From JBBQVS01 sp964250765 (GTDB taxonomy: Bacteria > Chloroflexota > Ktedonobacteria > Ktedonobacterales > Ktedonobacteraceae): a stretch of 64,000 bases of DNA. Below are positions 9,080 through 18,944 of this stretch, one piece after another. Below the pieces are notes generated by a model that did not search any database, was not told where the DNA came from, and saw only the letters and a program-made list of their open reading frames with translations. The stretch spans positions 1 through 64,000 of the forward strand of contig CAXUHF010000001.1 of the NCBI GenBank assembly GCA_964250765.1, read 5' to 3'. The position numbers and the translations under genes are program-made. Every line of letters starts with the position of its first letter. The stretch's first letter is position 1.

Positions 9080-9119
9080 GTAGGACGTGGGTAGGTAGGC
9101 AGGTAGGATGTGGGTAGGT
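9080..9119 (-). promoter_or_regulatory. Two copies of a 17-bp direct repeat, candidate operator
   Basis: GTAGGACGTGGGTAGGT at 9080-9096 and GTAGGATGTGGGTAGGT at 9103-9119 differ at one base and start 23 bases apart, about two helical turns. They sit 90-129 bases upstream of the start of the leftward secreted-protein gene. The same unit occurs before the VirB6-like gene (19122-19138) and, as two inverted copies with the identical 23-base spacing, at 21500-21539. Confidence 0.65.
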
Positions 9120-9176
9120 TTAATTGATATATGTTTTATGCGGTATGTTCAAGCCAAAAGGAGATGTGGTACATAT

Positions 9177-11177
9177 TTATAGACCAAGTAACGCCGTTAG
9201 TCCATGTGCAAGCACATCTTGCTCCAGCACCACTACAACCTTGAGAGAACCGTAATATCCTCGAATAGGAACAAGAACTTGACGAATTGTGCTGGCGGCC
9301 TTTGTAGAAGGTGTGACGACCAGGATAAGGGGAAGAGGCATACGTGTTGAGAGTTCATAGGAGGCATACGCCTCAAATTTTTGTCGGTAGTCTTCTGGAC
9401 CAGTAGTTGCTCGATCATACTCAAGATAAAAACGGCGGATTACACCATCATTCAACTCAACCACGAGTTCGGCATCTGGTCGAATCTGACGTGGCTCATC
9501 TTCTTGATGAAAGCTGTCTTGATAGTAATGTGCTGACTCATGAGCGCTCTTCCACTCAAGAACATGCTCTCCTTGCACGTTGGCAACTTTAAAAAGATTC
9601 CCCATGAAGCGGTAAAGACCCCTCGTATGTTTGTCCTGTTCACTTAGTCCGAGCGTTCCAAGTTGTCTTTGCATCTGGTTTTCGTTTTGTCGATCTTTTT
9701 GTGGAACAAAGTAGTAACTAAACGGTTCGCCCAAACGAGTTGCCATGAAACGCAACGCTGCTGTTGTAAGAAGATATTGTTCCGGTTCGTGCCTCTTTAT
9801 TGCTGCCTCATATTGTGTTGCCGTCTCCACTAGGCGAAGGTTGAAGAGGCGATTAATTTGCCGATACAGGAGTTTCATTGCTTGCTTGTCAGCTTCAGGC
9901 CGTAGAACAGCAAGGAGAGTTGGTATGTCAAGCAATGGATGATGGGCGAACCATGCTAAAAGCTCTTTTTGCATGGGCGTGAGTGCAATGGTTAATAAAC
10001 CAGCACCATAATAGCTCGCGTTGTCTTTCTTCTTGCCCTCGAAAAGGTCTTCAAGCATCTCGGCATCGAGATGTGCTGCTTCATACTGGAGAGACTCTCC
10101 TACATATCGTGTCAGCCGAAGTTTTGTCCGAGGAGGCGGTAGTGATGCTTCAAGCATGAGTAACTCTTGAAAGCGTGTCTGTTGTGAGAATAGCTCGTCC
10201 AACTCTGGTGATGTTGGTTCTCTCAACAGTTGGTGCAATGGCACGCATAACGCATAAAAAGGAGTTCCCATAGAGGGAAGGAGTGAAAGATCCCACCATA
10301 TCGGTTCGTATACTCCATTCTTGAGACGCTCAATTGTAGTAACTGCACCAGAAAGTGGTTTGGAAATCTGCTGTTTTTGGCAGCTTCTTAGGAGAAGTCT
10401 TCCCCATTTCTCGATGCGTTCTTGTGTCGTGATAATGAGGAGACCGGGCCAGCTTTGTCGATAGAAGTGACTACTTTGACGTAAGTGTAGAAGCTCTGCA
10501 AGAAATTGCTCTTCAGCCTTGTCATTTCGGAAATGAGGACCTGTGTCCACACGTACAAGAAAAGCGTGTTTCGTCTCGTCTGCTCCTCCAATCAAGAGTG
10601 CAGCATCGCTTGAGAGTTGTTGCTTTCCTCCAATTGCATCATACATATGCCGCCAGGGTTGTTGGTAGCTCAGGAGTGGATAATTTTTGGCATCTCCTTC
10701 CGCGATCAATCGTGTCACTAATTCTGAAAGAGCGATATGTATATGAGGGGTAGCGAGCCGTGCAGCCAAGTCGTTCCGTTCTACAAAATACGCTTTAATA
10801 AGCTCAACAATTGATACTGGTGGTATAGAATGTACTGCAGAAAGATACAGGTACAATCCTAAATCCGTGGCATAATAGCGATGGTGACGAACCATTTTCG
10901 GTTCGTGAAGCACAACATGGTCAATCAGTCCTAAGCGTCTCATTTGACTGACCTGTACAGACAAATCTTTCTTGGTCTTTACGAGATGCAACACGTCCTT
11001 TGCACTCATCAGCAAACGTATGAGTTCATCGTTAGAAAGTAAAGGAAGCCAGATGAGCCAGTACAGTATATATAGATGCAATTTACTGTACTTCTGCTGA
11101 GTAAGTAAGATTTCCAAATCTGTCCTGTACAGAGGTGTCCAGATATTAAAGGTATCTGGCTGTTGGTCATTATTCAC
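9177..11177 (-). CDS. Replication-relaxation family protein
   Basis: A 666-residue protein. Residues of about 30-120 form a winged-helix-like region (LLSNDELIRLLM, VSQMRRLGLIDHV). The C-terminal 130 residues carry the signature of the replication-relaxation family (PF13814-like): RPDAELVVELNDG then FYLEYDRATTGPEDYRQKFE, where an Asp and Glu sit as in a nuclease-like core. Family members are encoded beside conjugation genes of plasmids and ICEs and are thought to act on the origin or relaxosome. It begins 2 bases after the stop of the VirD4-like gene, so it is the last gene of the operon. No classical relaxase is visible in the window; this protein may help supply that function, which is inference. 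Confidence 0.75.
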   Translation of the reverse strand: MNNDQQPDTFNIWTPLYRTDLEILLTQQKYSKLHLYILYWLIWLPLLSNDELIRLLMSAKDVLHLVKTKKDLSVQVSQMRRLGLIDHVVLHEPKMVRHHRYYATDLGLYLYLSAVHSIPPVSIVELIKAYFVERNDLAARLATPHIHIALSELVTRLIAEGDAKNYPLLSYQQPWRHMYDAIGGKQQLSSDAALLIGGADETKHAFLVRVDTGPHFRNDKAEEQFLAELLHLRQSSHFYRQSWPGLLIITTQERIEKWGRLLLRSCQKQQISKPLSGAVTTIERLKNGVYEPIWWDLSLLPSMGTPFYALCVPLHQLLREPTSPELDELFSQQTRFQELLMLEASLPPPRTKLRLTRYVGESLQYEAAHLDAEMLEDLFEGKKKDNASYYGAGLLTIALTPMQKELLAWFAHHPLLDIPTLLAVLRPEADKQAMKLLYRQINRLFNLRLVETATQYEAAIKRHEPEQYLLTTAALRFMATRLGEPFSYYFVPQKDRQNENQMQRQLGTLGLSEQDKHTRGLYRFMGNLFKVANVQGEHVLEWKSAHESAHYYQDSFHQEDEPRQIRPDAELVVELNDGVIRRFYLEYDRATTGPEDYRQKFEAYASYELSTRMPLPLILVVTPSTKAASTIRQVLVPIRGYYGSLKVVVVLEQDVLAHGLTALLGL

Positions 11178-11179
11178 TG

Positions 11180-14100
11180 TTATTCTCCTCTTTCCCGTTC
11201 TCGACCCCAGAATGAGTCTCTTCCTGTGCCAAAAGTGCGTGGACGTGGCGCATTGTTCTGATTCTGGTCATCAGGCAAGTCTGAAGGTGGAGGAGGTGGA
11301 ATACCCACTGTGCTTTTCGTAGACTTCTTTCGCTTACTCCGTGAATGATTCCGTCCACTCGTTTTCTCATTTTCAGATGTGCTATTCCCTTGCTGTGCTG
11401 CACCTTTAGAATTGTTCACTCCCGATGGAGACCCGTTTTCTTTGCTCTCTTCTTTCTGGTCATCTGTGCTTTGCTGTACTGGCGGAGCGGTTGATGGTTC
11501 CAGTGAAGAGACTCTGAGTTGCATAGGTGTTGTCGATGAAGACCTATTTTCCACCTCTTCATCTTGTCTCAGGTCTATCTGTTGCTGCCCGGTCTGTGTT
11601 TCTTCGGCAAGGTGCCTCGCGCGCTCTTGAAGTTGTTTGTTTACCTGTTTGGCTCGATTCTCTCGTTGCAATTTCTGTGCGAATGGACCTACATCAAGAT
11701 ACTGCTTGAGATGTTCGGTATAGCGGCTATCAATGTCAGCAGCGACTGCATTGAGTCGCTGATTTTGTCGGCGAATCTCTGCTGCACGTCTGAGCCGTGC
11801 AGTTGAACGTTGCCAGCTTGGAGGTGTTGCCAGTGTTACAGAAACGATTTGAAGTGGATAGTCTGGGATAGCAAGCCTTGCATAACAATGAAGCCTCGGT
11901 TGACTGATAATATGTTTCTGCTCGACAATTCCGCGCAATTCGTCTTCCAATATTTTGGCATCTGCTGCGCTCGTATTGAACGCACAGACGTTCTCACAGT
12001 TGGAAAATACCATTTCCATCAGTCCATCTCGAATTTTGTTCAATCGTTTGAGCGTTTGTGTCGCAAGTAAAAGCGAGCACCCAAATTTTGCATCTTCGGA
12101 GAGTAAGCGGTCGAAGTCACCCCCTGAGAACGCATGAAACTCGTCTGCTGCACAAAACACTTTTCTTCTCTGTTGTAGTGGGATGTTTTGTTGCATACCA
12201 AATGCTCTGTGGAGAAGATTAATGAGTGTTGAGCCTAAAACGTTCACTGATGCATCATCCATGTCTCGTGCAGAGAGCGCGCAAAGCACGATTTTTCCCT
12301 CTGTGACTGCAAGATGAATCGGCGCACGTGTCACAGGCTGACCAACAATCCTTCTCAGAAGATGATTGTCGTTAAAAATGCCGAGCTTACTGACAATAGG
12401 CATAATGACTTCACTTCTGAATTGCTTGGGCATGGTGAAGTAGACATTTTGCCACCAACTGAAGAGTTCCTGATGCCATGTCTCACTCATGTCAAGCATC
12501 GAAAGGACTTGCATAGCGTACTCAGAATACTGCAAGAGTGGGTTAATATCGAGTAACGTAAATTGCTCTTCTGCTTTTCCTTCCCGTACCAGCCCTTCAT
12601 TTAATGTATAGAGCAGCAAACACACACTTTTTAGAAAGTAGGACATCCTCGGCCCCCAAAAATCAGCCCATACTCGCTCGAAACTGGACATAAGGTTTGC
12701 AACAGCTTGATCTCTGCTAAATCCCATACTTGCGTCAAGTGGATTGAGGGAAACAACATGTTGTGTATCTGTGAGATCAAGCAGCACAACATCCTGAATA
12801 CGGTTTGCGGGTACTAGTGATAAAAGATCTTCGATAAGGTCTTTATGTGGATCAATGACGAATATCCCTGGTTGAAGAGTCCTGTCCTGTACAGGATGCA
12901 TTGCCGCGTGTACGAGCAACTGTATTAGAGTACTTTTGCCATATCTTGACCGAGCTACCAAAAACTTGTGGCTGAAGAGGGTAGAAAATGGCATGTACAC
13001 TGGTATCTTGTAGCCTCGATGCTGTGAATAGCCAACTAAGGCCGGAGGGAGCGGTGCCTGAGCCTGTTCAATTTGGCGAGCGATTTCTGGTGACGCAAGT
13101 AGGTGCTTGACAGAAATGCGGCGGACCAGTGGAAGGTCTGTAGATGCTTGAGGGAGATGAAAAGCACCAGACAATTCTAGCCCGTTCCAAACATCAGAAG
13201 TTGGTGCGCCACTGTGGAGCCAACGGCGCAAGGGATGATGATAGGGAAATGCGTGTTCAGCACTTGGAAGTTGTCGCGCCTGTTTGTGCTCTGCAGTAAG
13301 GGTATGAATTCGTTTGAGTGCGAGACCATTGGCAGATGCCAATGAAAACTGCCTATACGCAACCTCCATACGCATGAGATGTGCCCGCAACTGTTGCTCT
13401 GTTGAGGTGTTTTGCTGCCCTATCACTATGACGCGCAAATGTGTGTAGAATGAAGCACGCGAGAGTTTTTCCCCCACAAGCTTCATGTCGTAGATTTCTT
13501 TTCTTGATTGCTTGATCCACCACCAGAGTAAGCCAATACCTGCTACGAGAATACCAAGTATGAGGAGAGTGAGCCATAGCCATGCATGCACTCTATACCA
13601 ATGATATCCAAGTATGGCTCCGAACAAACCACCGATGAGGAGCGCCGTTTTGATTCCCTCAGTTGTGTTGGAGGTTGGTTGCACGCTTTTAGAGATTGCA
13701 TCTCGCTCTCCCTGTAAGGGATGTTCGACGGATTTGCGAAGGTAGCGTTCTATCCAGTTTTCTGGCGCACGTACTAGGGCCAGTTGCGAGACGAGACGTT
13801 GCCCAGACCCAAGAGGTTCCATCGCTGCCAAGATACCCGCAAGTGGGTCAGCTCCGGGTTCCGTAAGCGTTTTTCCTGAGAAGGTTTTCAATGGGAGATA
13901 GGGTTTGCGTATCATGGCAAATTCGCCGATGACTGCATGCTCTCCTAGACGGAGTACCAAGGGATCAGCACTAGGGGCGATACGCTGAATTTCTGCCTGT
14001 GGATACTGTGCCGCAAATTGTTTGCACAATAAGACCAACTGGTCCTGAGAAGAGGCACGGAGTACGAAGCCCTGCTCACGCTTCGTACCAGCGAGTTCGA

Positions 14101-14302
14101 GTGAAAATGGCTCATCCGATGCACTTGATTGAAACCAATTCTCCATCGCACTCGCCAAGCGCTCCTCTTCGTCGCTCGGCGTGATCAGAACAAGGTGTTC
14201 TCCTCCAAGAGGTACTGGAGTCACACTGAAATCACTCTTCTGAAGAGGAAGTGTTGGTACATCCACTATATTTATTGTCGTATTGCTCACGTTCGGTCCC
14301 AT
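11180..14302 (-). CDS. VirD4/TraG-like conjugative coupling ATPase
   Basis: A 1040-residue protein. Residues of about 217-262 hold two adjacent membrane segments separated by HWYRVHAW. The ATPase domain follows, with an RSRYGKST Walker A near residue 448, FVIDPHKDLIEDLL, and a VFCAADEFHAF Walker B near 700, then LLLATQTLKRL, as in HerA/VirD4-type motors. It should couple relaxosome DNA to the transfer channel at the inner membrane. The last 200 residues are Ser/Gln/Asn-rich low-complexity sequence ending in Arg-rich GRDSFWGRERERGE, probably a flexible substrate-binding tail. The N-terminal soluble region (residues 1-210) is larger than in VirD4. The preceding small membrane gene is 19 bases upstream and the next gene starts 2 bases after its stop. 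Confidence 0.85.
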   Translation of the reverse strand: MGPNVSNTTINIVDVPTLPLQKSDFSVTPVPLGGEHLVLITPSDEEERLASAMENWFQSSASDEPFSLELAGTKREQGFVLRASSQDQLVLLCKQFAAQYPQAEIQRIAPSADPLVLRLGEHAVIGEFAMIRKPYLPLKTFSGKTLTEPGADPLAGILAAMEPLGSGQRLVSQLALVRAPENWIERYLRKSVEHPLQGERDAISKSVQPTSNTTEGIKTALLIGGLFGAILGYHWYRVHAWLWLTLLILGILVAGIGLLWWWIKQSRKEIYDMKLVGEKLSRASFYTHLRVIVIGQQNTSTEQQLRAHLMRMEVAYRQFSLASANGLALKRIHTLTAEHKQARQLPSAEHAFPYHHPLRRWLHSGAPTSDVWNGLELSGAFHLPQASTDLPLVRRISVKHLLASPEIARQIEQAQAPLPPALVGYSQHRGYKIPVYMPFSTLFSHKFLVARSRYGKSTLIQLLVHAAMHPVQDRTLQPGIFVIDPHKDLIEDLLSLVPANRIQDVVLLDLTDTQHVVSLNPLDASMGFSRDQAVANLMSSFERVWADFWGPRMSYFLKSVCLLLYTLNEGLVREGKAEEQFTLLDINPLLQYSEYAMQVLSMLDMSETWHQELFSWWQNVYFTMPKQFRSEVIMPIVSKLGIFNDNHLLRRIVGQPVTRAPIHLAVTEGKIVLCALSARDMDDASVNVLGSTLINLLHRAFGMQQNIPLQQRRKVFCAADEFHAFSGGDFDRLLSEDAKFGCSLLLATQTLKRLNKIRDGLMEMVFSNCENVCAFNTSAADAKILEDELRGIVEQKHIISQPRLHCYARLAIPDYPLQIVSVTLATPPSWQRSTARLRRAAEIRRQNQRLNAVAADIDSRYTEHLKQYLDVGPFAQKLQRENRAKQVNKQLQERARHLAEETQTGQQQIDLRQDEEVENRSSSTTPMQLRVSSLEPSTAPPVQQSTDDQKEESKENGSPSGVNNSKGAAQQGNSTSENEKTSGRNHSRSKRKKSTKSTVGIPPPPPSDLPDDQNQNNAPRPRTFGTGRDSFWGRERERGE

Positions 14303-14321
14303 GACATTCTCTTTCTCTTGT

Positions 14322-14582
14322 TCAGCAGAAACCTATGCAGAGCAATGCGGTTGAATCAAGTACTGGAGTGCTATATACTCCCCCACTCATGAGCATCGCG
14401 AGCAGAGTTGCCAGCAGCAGAGCAATGGAGTACTGCACATAGGGGTTACGTATTTGTTTCCGTATCACGCTGACAACAATTCTTAGTTGCTCTCTCGTGA
14501 ATATATTCTTCAGAACTCCTCGTTGCCGTGATGAACGGGAGTTTCTCGTTCGTTGTTTTTTGACGTGTACATGGTGATGCAT
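14322..14582 (-). CDS. Small single-pass membrane protein in conjugation operon
   Basis: An 86-residue protein with a basic N-terminus (HHHVHVKKQRTRNSRSSRQR) and one clear membrane segment at about residues 50-66 (YSIALLLATLLAMLM), with a second weakly hydrophobic stretch at the end. It has a good ribosome site (AAGGATAGAAGATC before ATG) and is squeezed between the VirB4 and VirD4 genes (14 and 19 bases). Position suggests a structural or regulatory subunit of the transfer complex. No family was recognised. Confidence 0.6.
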   Translation of the reverse strand: MHHHVHVKKQRTRNSRSSRQRGVLKNIFTREQLRIVVSVIRKQIRNPYVQYSIALLLATLLAMLMSGGVYSTPVLDSTALLCIGFC

Positions 14583-14596
14583 GATCTTCTATCCTT

Positions 14597-17500
14597 TTAG
14601 GCTGGTACTGCTTTATAGTTATGCTTGCGTTTCCGTTCTTTTGCCCGAAGGTCTCTGCCTTCAGCTGGATCGGTTGTGAAAATGTCTTTATAGACGGGGT
14701 TGCTCCACACGGTCAAGGCTGCATATTCGGAGCCACAGCGCATCACGCATTGACCAGGGATGCTCTCAGTGATGACGCGCTCTAACTCTTCTGGAAGATT
14801 GAGTTTCTCAGCGGCCTGCTGTTGCATGCCGAGGTAGAAGACGGTCCCTGCGTTGGACAGAACGACTTGACCTGCATCAAGAAAGTCTCGTGGATGCTGG
14901 CTCAGTGTTATCTGAGCAATACCTAATTTCCTGAACCCCCTGCTCCCGCTTTCCAGATAGCGCCGACCAGCGGGATGTCGAAGGAGATAGCTTGCCTCTT
15001 CCACTACGTAGGCTAGATATCGCTCATCGCGTTTGATAGCGCGATGTCGCATTAAGAAGTTTTGGACAACATAGGTCATAAGCGCGTACCATTTTTCATC
15101 CAATTCTTTAATACTGAAAATGGTAAGCGGCTTCTCAAGCGAAACCTCTGTTTGACTTGCCTGAAAAAGATAAGAAGCTTTTTCTAATCGCTCCAGTAGC
15201 GATTGCCGCATACCTTCTGATGAGGTTGGCATGGACTTCATCATTTCGATAAAATCAGGAAGAGTTGGGGCTGGAAGTAACAAGGTATCTGGATTGTGAC
15301 GGATCGCCTCGCTAGTTATTCCCACACTTCCATAGGTTCGACGCGCGACCTGAATGAGGAAGGCTTCCTCACCTTTCGAGAGTTTGGTCTCCTCGTCGGT
15401 AAGCAAGAGAGACAGCCCTGTGATCAGGTAATTGTCAAAGAATTCAGCAAGTATGTCTGCTGGATCATTAGGGTCCACATCAGCAGGCGCAAATGGAATA
15501 TCGAGAAGGTTGAGTGGACAACTACGTGCCAAGTTATAGCGTTGGCTCTCACCACCGAGTGCCTCGTGTAATGCTAGATAGTCATCGTCACGGTCCAATA
15601 CCACCACGTCAGCTAAGGCGAGTCCCAAAAAGCCTGTTACAATCGTCTTCCCAAGCCAGGATTTACCCATGCCCGTTTCACCTACGACAACGAGATGCGG
15701 GTTGGGAATCTTTTTGTTCCTATCCCATGGATTGAAGTACACAGGACGGCGGGAAAGTCCACTCCCTGTGTACCCTAAAAACACACCTGTTGGTGTCCCA
15801 ACACTACCATTCGTTCCTGGTAAAAAGGTTGAACAGACATCACTGGGGAGCTTCACCCAGTTTTGCAAGGTATCAAGGCTCATCGGCAGGCAAGACTGCC
15901 ATGCGAGGTCTTGTTGCAAGGTGGCTGGGCGTACCTGTACCTGCATATCGTGTAGATGCGAGAGAAGGTATCGTGAGCGTTGCTCCAAACGTTCTAGACT
16001 TGATGCATGAATGCAGATCGTCATGGACAGGTCGAAGATTTTGAGACGCTTGGATGCTAAGGCTTTAGAGACAAGACGGATTTGTTCAGCCTCGATATTG
16101 TGGTCTGCCTTCGTAACGCGTAGAGTCTTCTGATCGTCGAGGCGACTACTTTCTAGCTTGGTCTGATGTTGTTCTAATCGCATAATCATGAGGCGACTGT
16201 CGATAGGCTCAAAGTGCGATGAGATGAGCATTGGTAGCCCTAGTTCGTGAAGCGCGTTCATCCATCCACAAAGCAAGTGGTGTCCGTACCCCGTGACGAT
16301 AAACGAGCGTATATAGCGTGTCTGTCCTTCAGCAGTAACTTCTACGCTCTCTGGACATACCTGCACACTTGAGGGCGCAATGAGGTCAGCGAGATCGAGT
16401 ACTCCTGACTCAAATCGTGCCTGCTCATTCTTGCTTTTATAGTAAAAGGTGCTGTGCATCCCTTTGATGCGTTTCTTATACCGCTTACTCGTATTCCGAC
16501 GTGCCTTCTCCGTTTCTTGAGCCTGTTGATGTGGTGATGAGAGTATGGTTGAAGATACTTGAGAGGAGGAAATCGCCATCGTACTGTTCTTGTGTTGCTG
16601 ATCTTCTCCGTCTTGTTCTGCTCCCCTTGAGTCCAGGTGAGTATCTTCATGGCGAGATATCTCAAGTCGCTTCTGCTCCTCGACCAGTTCTGGCACGAAT
16701 GTTGGTACTGCACTTCCTGGGACGAGAGTCCGTGCAAACAACTGTAAAAGTTCAGTGTCTTGCAAGAACCAGATTCGCATATCCAGTTGCTGTATCGACT
16801 TTTTTACGATGGATGCTCGTGAACGTAACTGATCAAGGACGTGTGTATGAGTGACCTCTGCCGGCCTCTTGAAAGTCAGCACATTCCACATTGCAGATAA
16901 GATGGAGTGAGGCGTGCTATCAGGATTCCGAAGTGCCGCTTCCGCACCAGATGCCGCAACGACCACGAAATGTCTTGTTAGAGTACAGGTTGGCATCTGT
17001 CGTACCTGTTCTTGCAAGCTTGCTTTCTGGAGCGCATGTAAACGTGGAGTACTTGAAAGTGACGTTAAGGCTTCCTCTTGGTCAAGCAGGGACGGAGCAG
17101 TTTTGGGGTTCATTGGCTCAGTATAGGAAAGGAATTGCAGGTGAAATTCCAAACCAGTCAAGAATGACTCAAATCGTTTGTAGATGCGAATCTGTTCTTG
17201 TTCTGGTAATAGGTGAACATTACGTCCCTCGACTTCAAAAATCATCCAATAGCGTGGAATAACGGTTTTCTTCCTCTGTGCGTCGTTGCCCATCATCCCC
17301 TTTTTGAGAGTCGCAACTGGAACCCAGGTTGCTTGGACAGAAGAGAATCGCTTCTTCCCTTGCATGTGCTCCGATTTGTCGGATTGTATTCTCTCCGACT
17401 GCCATGTAGTCCAGGATGGAACAGTTTTTGACCGAGCGTACAAGAAGAGCAAAAAACCAAGCGAATGCCCTTGTGCCTTACCATGAACGAGGATCATTGT

Positions 17501-17695
17501 CATGATGGTTACGAATACGCATACGATGATGCGTGGCATCAATGGCAACGATCCGGCAAAGGTGATACTGCCAGTGAGAACACCAATGTCCGTCAGAAGC
17601 TGTTGCAAGGTCATTCCCCAAATTTTCTCTTCAAACTTGAAGAGATGTCCGGGAACCTCTTTTATAAGTGGGTTATTTCGCTCTTCTTGTATCAT
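14597..17695 (-). CDS. PrgI/VirB3-like membrane domain fused to VirB4-type ATPase
   Basis: About 1032 residues. The first 100 residues resemble PrgI: HLFKFEEKIWGMTLQQLL followed by two hydrophobic segments. PrgI-type proteins are the VirB3 equivalent of Gram-positive transfer systems. The rest is a VirB4 ATPase with Walker A VVGETGMGKS near residue 670, VVLDRDDDY shortly after, a YVVEEASYLL Walker B near 925, and ITLSQHPRDF. VirB4 powers assembly of the secretion channel. An upstream ATG at 17725 would add 10 residues (MLLLKIEENR) but lacks a ribosome site, whereas the ATG at 17695 follows AGAAGAG. A Gln/Ser-rich linker lies near residues 370-430. It is the central gene of the leftward operon. 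Confidence 0.85.
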   Translation of the reverse strand: MIQEERNNPLIKEVPGHLFKFEEKIWGMTLQQLLTDIGVLTGSITFAGSLPLMPRIIVCVFVTIMTMILVHGKAQGHSLGFLLFLYARSKTVPSWTTWQSERIQSDKSEHMQGKKRFSSVQATWVPVATLKKGMMGNDAQRKKTVIPRYWMIFEVEGRNVHLLPEQEQIRIYKRFESFLTGLEFHLQFLSYTEPMNPKTAPSLLDQEEALTSLSSTPRLHALQKASLQEQVRQMPTCTLTRHFVVVAASGAEAALRNPDSTPHSILSAMWNVLTFKRPAEVTHTHVLDQLRSRASIVKKSIQQLDMRIWFLQDTELLQLFARTLVPGSAVPTFVPELVEEQKRLEISRHEDTHLDSRGAEQDGEDQQHKNSTMAISSSQVSSTILSSPHQQAQETEKARRNTSKRYKKRIKGMHSTFYYKSKNEQARFESGVLDLADLIAPSSVQVCPESVEVTAEGQTRYIRSFIVTGYGHHLLCGWMNALHELGLPMLISSHFEPIDSRLMIMRLEQHQTKLESSRLDDQKTLRVTKADHNIEAEQIRLVSKALASKRLKIFDLSMTICIHASSLERLEQRSRYLLSHLHDMQVQVRPATLQQDLAWQSCLPMSLDTLQNWVKLPSDVCSTFLPGTNGSVGTPTGVFLGYTGSGLSRRPVYFNPWDRNKKIPNPHLVVVGETGMGKSWLGKTIVTGFLGLALADVVVLDRDDDYLALHEALGGESQRYNLARSCPLNLLDIPFAPADVDPNDPADILAEFFDNYLITGLSLLLTDEETKLSKGEEAFLIQVARRTYGSVGITSEAIRHNPDTLLLPAPTLPDFIEMMKSMPTSSEGMRQSLLERLEKASYLFQASQTEVSLEKPLTIFSIKELDEKWYALMTYVVQNFLMRHRAIKRDERYLAYVVEEASYLLRHPAGRRYLESGSRGFRKLGIAQITLSQHPRDFLDAGQVVLSNAGTVFYLGMQQQAAEKLNLPEELERVITESIPGQCVMRCGSEYAALTVWSNPVYKDIFTTDPAEGRDLRAKERKRKHNYKAVPA

Positions 17696-17812
17696 TCTGT
17701 TCTCTTCTATCTTGAGTAGAAGCATTAGGCTTCACTGAATTGTGAAACTTTCTGTCGTTCTCTCAGCACCCGATGGCTTATCTTGAAAGAAGGTGGCTTC
17801 TTCTCACGACTG

Positions 17813-18070
17813 TTACGCGAGGAAGCCTCCTAGCTGCCGCGAAAACGTGATAAGTCCTCCTACAGCCGCAATAACTACCGCACAGAGCAAAACTTTTCTA
17901 ATTTCACCCCAACGATCATTGAGAGCTTTGCCACCCGAGTTATGATCGAACATGATCATAATGGCGTAAATGACCACCATAAGACCTGCTGTAGTAAAAC
18001 CAATTGTTATTGCACCCTTTTGAAAATTGCTTAGAATGTCGTTCAAGCGAGTTAATGTTCCGTAGTTCAT
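17813..18070 (-). CDS. Two-pass small membrane protein, VirB2/TrbC-like pilin candidate
   Basis: An 85-residue protein starting MNYGTLTRLND. Two hydrophobic helices, about residues 18-41 (ITIGFTTAGLMVVIYAIMIMF) and 57-76, flank a charged loop (DHNSGGKALNDRWGEIRK). This is the layout of VirB2/TrbC pilins. The ATG at 18070 follows AAGGA, 8 bases away. A longer frame to 18121 would overlap the upstream gene and lacks a ribosome site. It sits between the VirB6-like and VirB4 genes, the usual place for this component. There is no cleavable signal peptide, unlike classical VirB2. Confidence 0.65.
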   Translation of the reverse strand: MNYGTLTRLNDILSNFQKGAITIGFTTAGLMVVIYAIMIMFDHNSGGKALNDRWGEIRKVLLCAVVIAAVGGLITFSRQLGGFLA

Positions 18071-18092
18071 GAATGTAATCCTTCGTATGTGT

Positions 18093-18944
18093 TTAGGCCG
18101 CGAGTAATCTAGCGGCAACAATAGTAGTGCTAATTAAGTGCCCAATGCCCCGTGAGGGAGAGACACCCATTGATGGGAAGCGCGAAAGAATATCTGGAAC
18201 TTTGGCTACTAGGAACAACATGGCGATTGCCATGAGGTATTGAGTGAGTCCATTTGCATTTGCTATCATTGCAATGGCGAGAGTAAACGCAAGAAACTGA
18301 ACAAACTGAACAAAGGTTGTGACAATAAACAGGCGACCCCAGAACCCGAACACTGAGGCTGTTTGCGGTAGGAACAAGAACAAGAAGGCAAGCGAACTGA
18401 GTACAAACAAGAGGTTCCAGAGAACTAACCGCTCGAACGCTTGGAAAAGCAATCGGATGATGCCAATATTGAGCAGTATGACAGTGGCGAAGTACAACCA
18501 GAATCCTTGCCCATTATTAATGCGACCTCCATTGTTGATCGTATTGAAAAAAGTGTTCAGGTTGGCATTCACCTCACCACACAACAAGTTGTTGAAGATG
18601 AGAAGGTTCTGACCGAAAAAAAAGCTCAGATTCATTAGCAGACCCGTGACGATGATCTTTGGGACAAACTGGCTGATGGGAATCGAGAGAGTCCCAGTAC
18701 TGTTGGAAATCATCGTTTGGATTACTCCAGTGATGACAAGCAAGAGGAAAAACGCGTTGGCAATAGCCAGCACAGTCCTCCATGCCACAATGACTACTTG
18801 GTTTGCTGTAGTGAGTTCAAGCGGTGTATTCCTCATATATTGAATTAAAATTGGCTCTAGTGGACCAAGAACTCCAGTGCCAAAATTAGTATTTTGCCCA
18901 TTCATAAGCACTTGGATCATTTTTATGAGTAGCTGTGGGTCCAT
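18093..18944 (-). CDS. Polytopic membrane protein, VirB6/TrbL-like channel component
   Basis: A 283-residue protein with about six hydrophobic segments starting near residues 47, 90, 145, 180, 205 and 228, and little soluble sequence. VirB6/TrbL proteins form the inner-membrane core of type IV channels. It is the first gene of the leftward conjugation operon, followed after 22 bases by the pilin-like gene. The ATG has AGGACAAGACC upstream. The 17-bp repeats lie 162-194 bases upstream, in the only large gap before the operon, so the main promoter is probably there. Confidence 0.7.
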   Translation of the reverse strand: MDPQLLIKMIQVLMNGQNTNFGTGVLGPLEPILIQYMRNTPLELTTANQVVIVAWRTVLAIANAFFLLLVITGVIQTMISNSTGTLSIPISQFVPKIIVTGLLMNLSFFFGQNLLIFNNLLCGEVNANLNTFFNTINNGGRINNGQGFWLYFATVILLNIGIIRLLFQAFERLVLWNLLFVLSSLAFLFLFLPQTASVFGFWGRLFIVTTFVQFVQFLAFTLAIAMIANANGLTQYLMAIAMLFLVAKVPDILSRFPSMGVSPSRGIGHLISTTIVAARLLAA

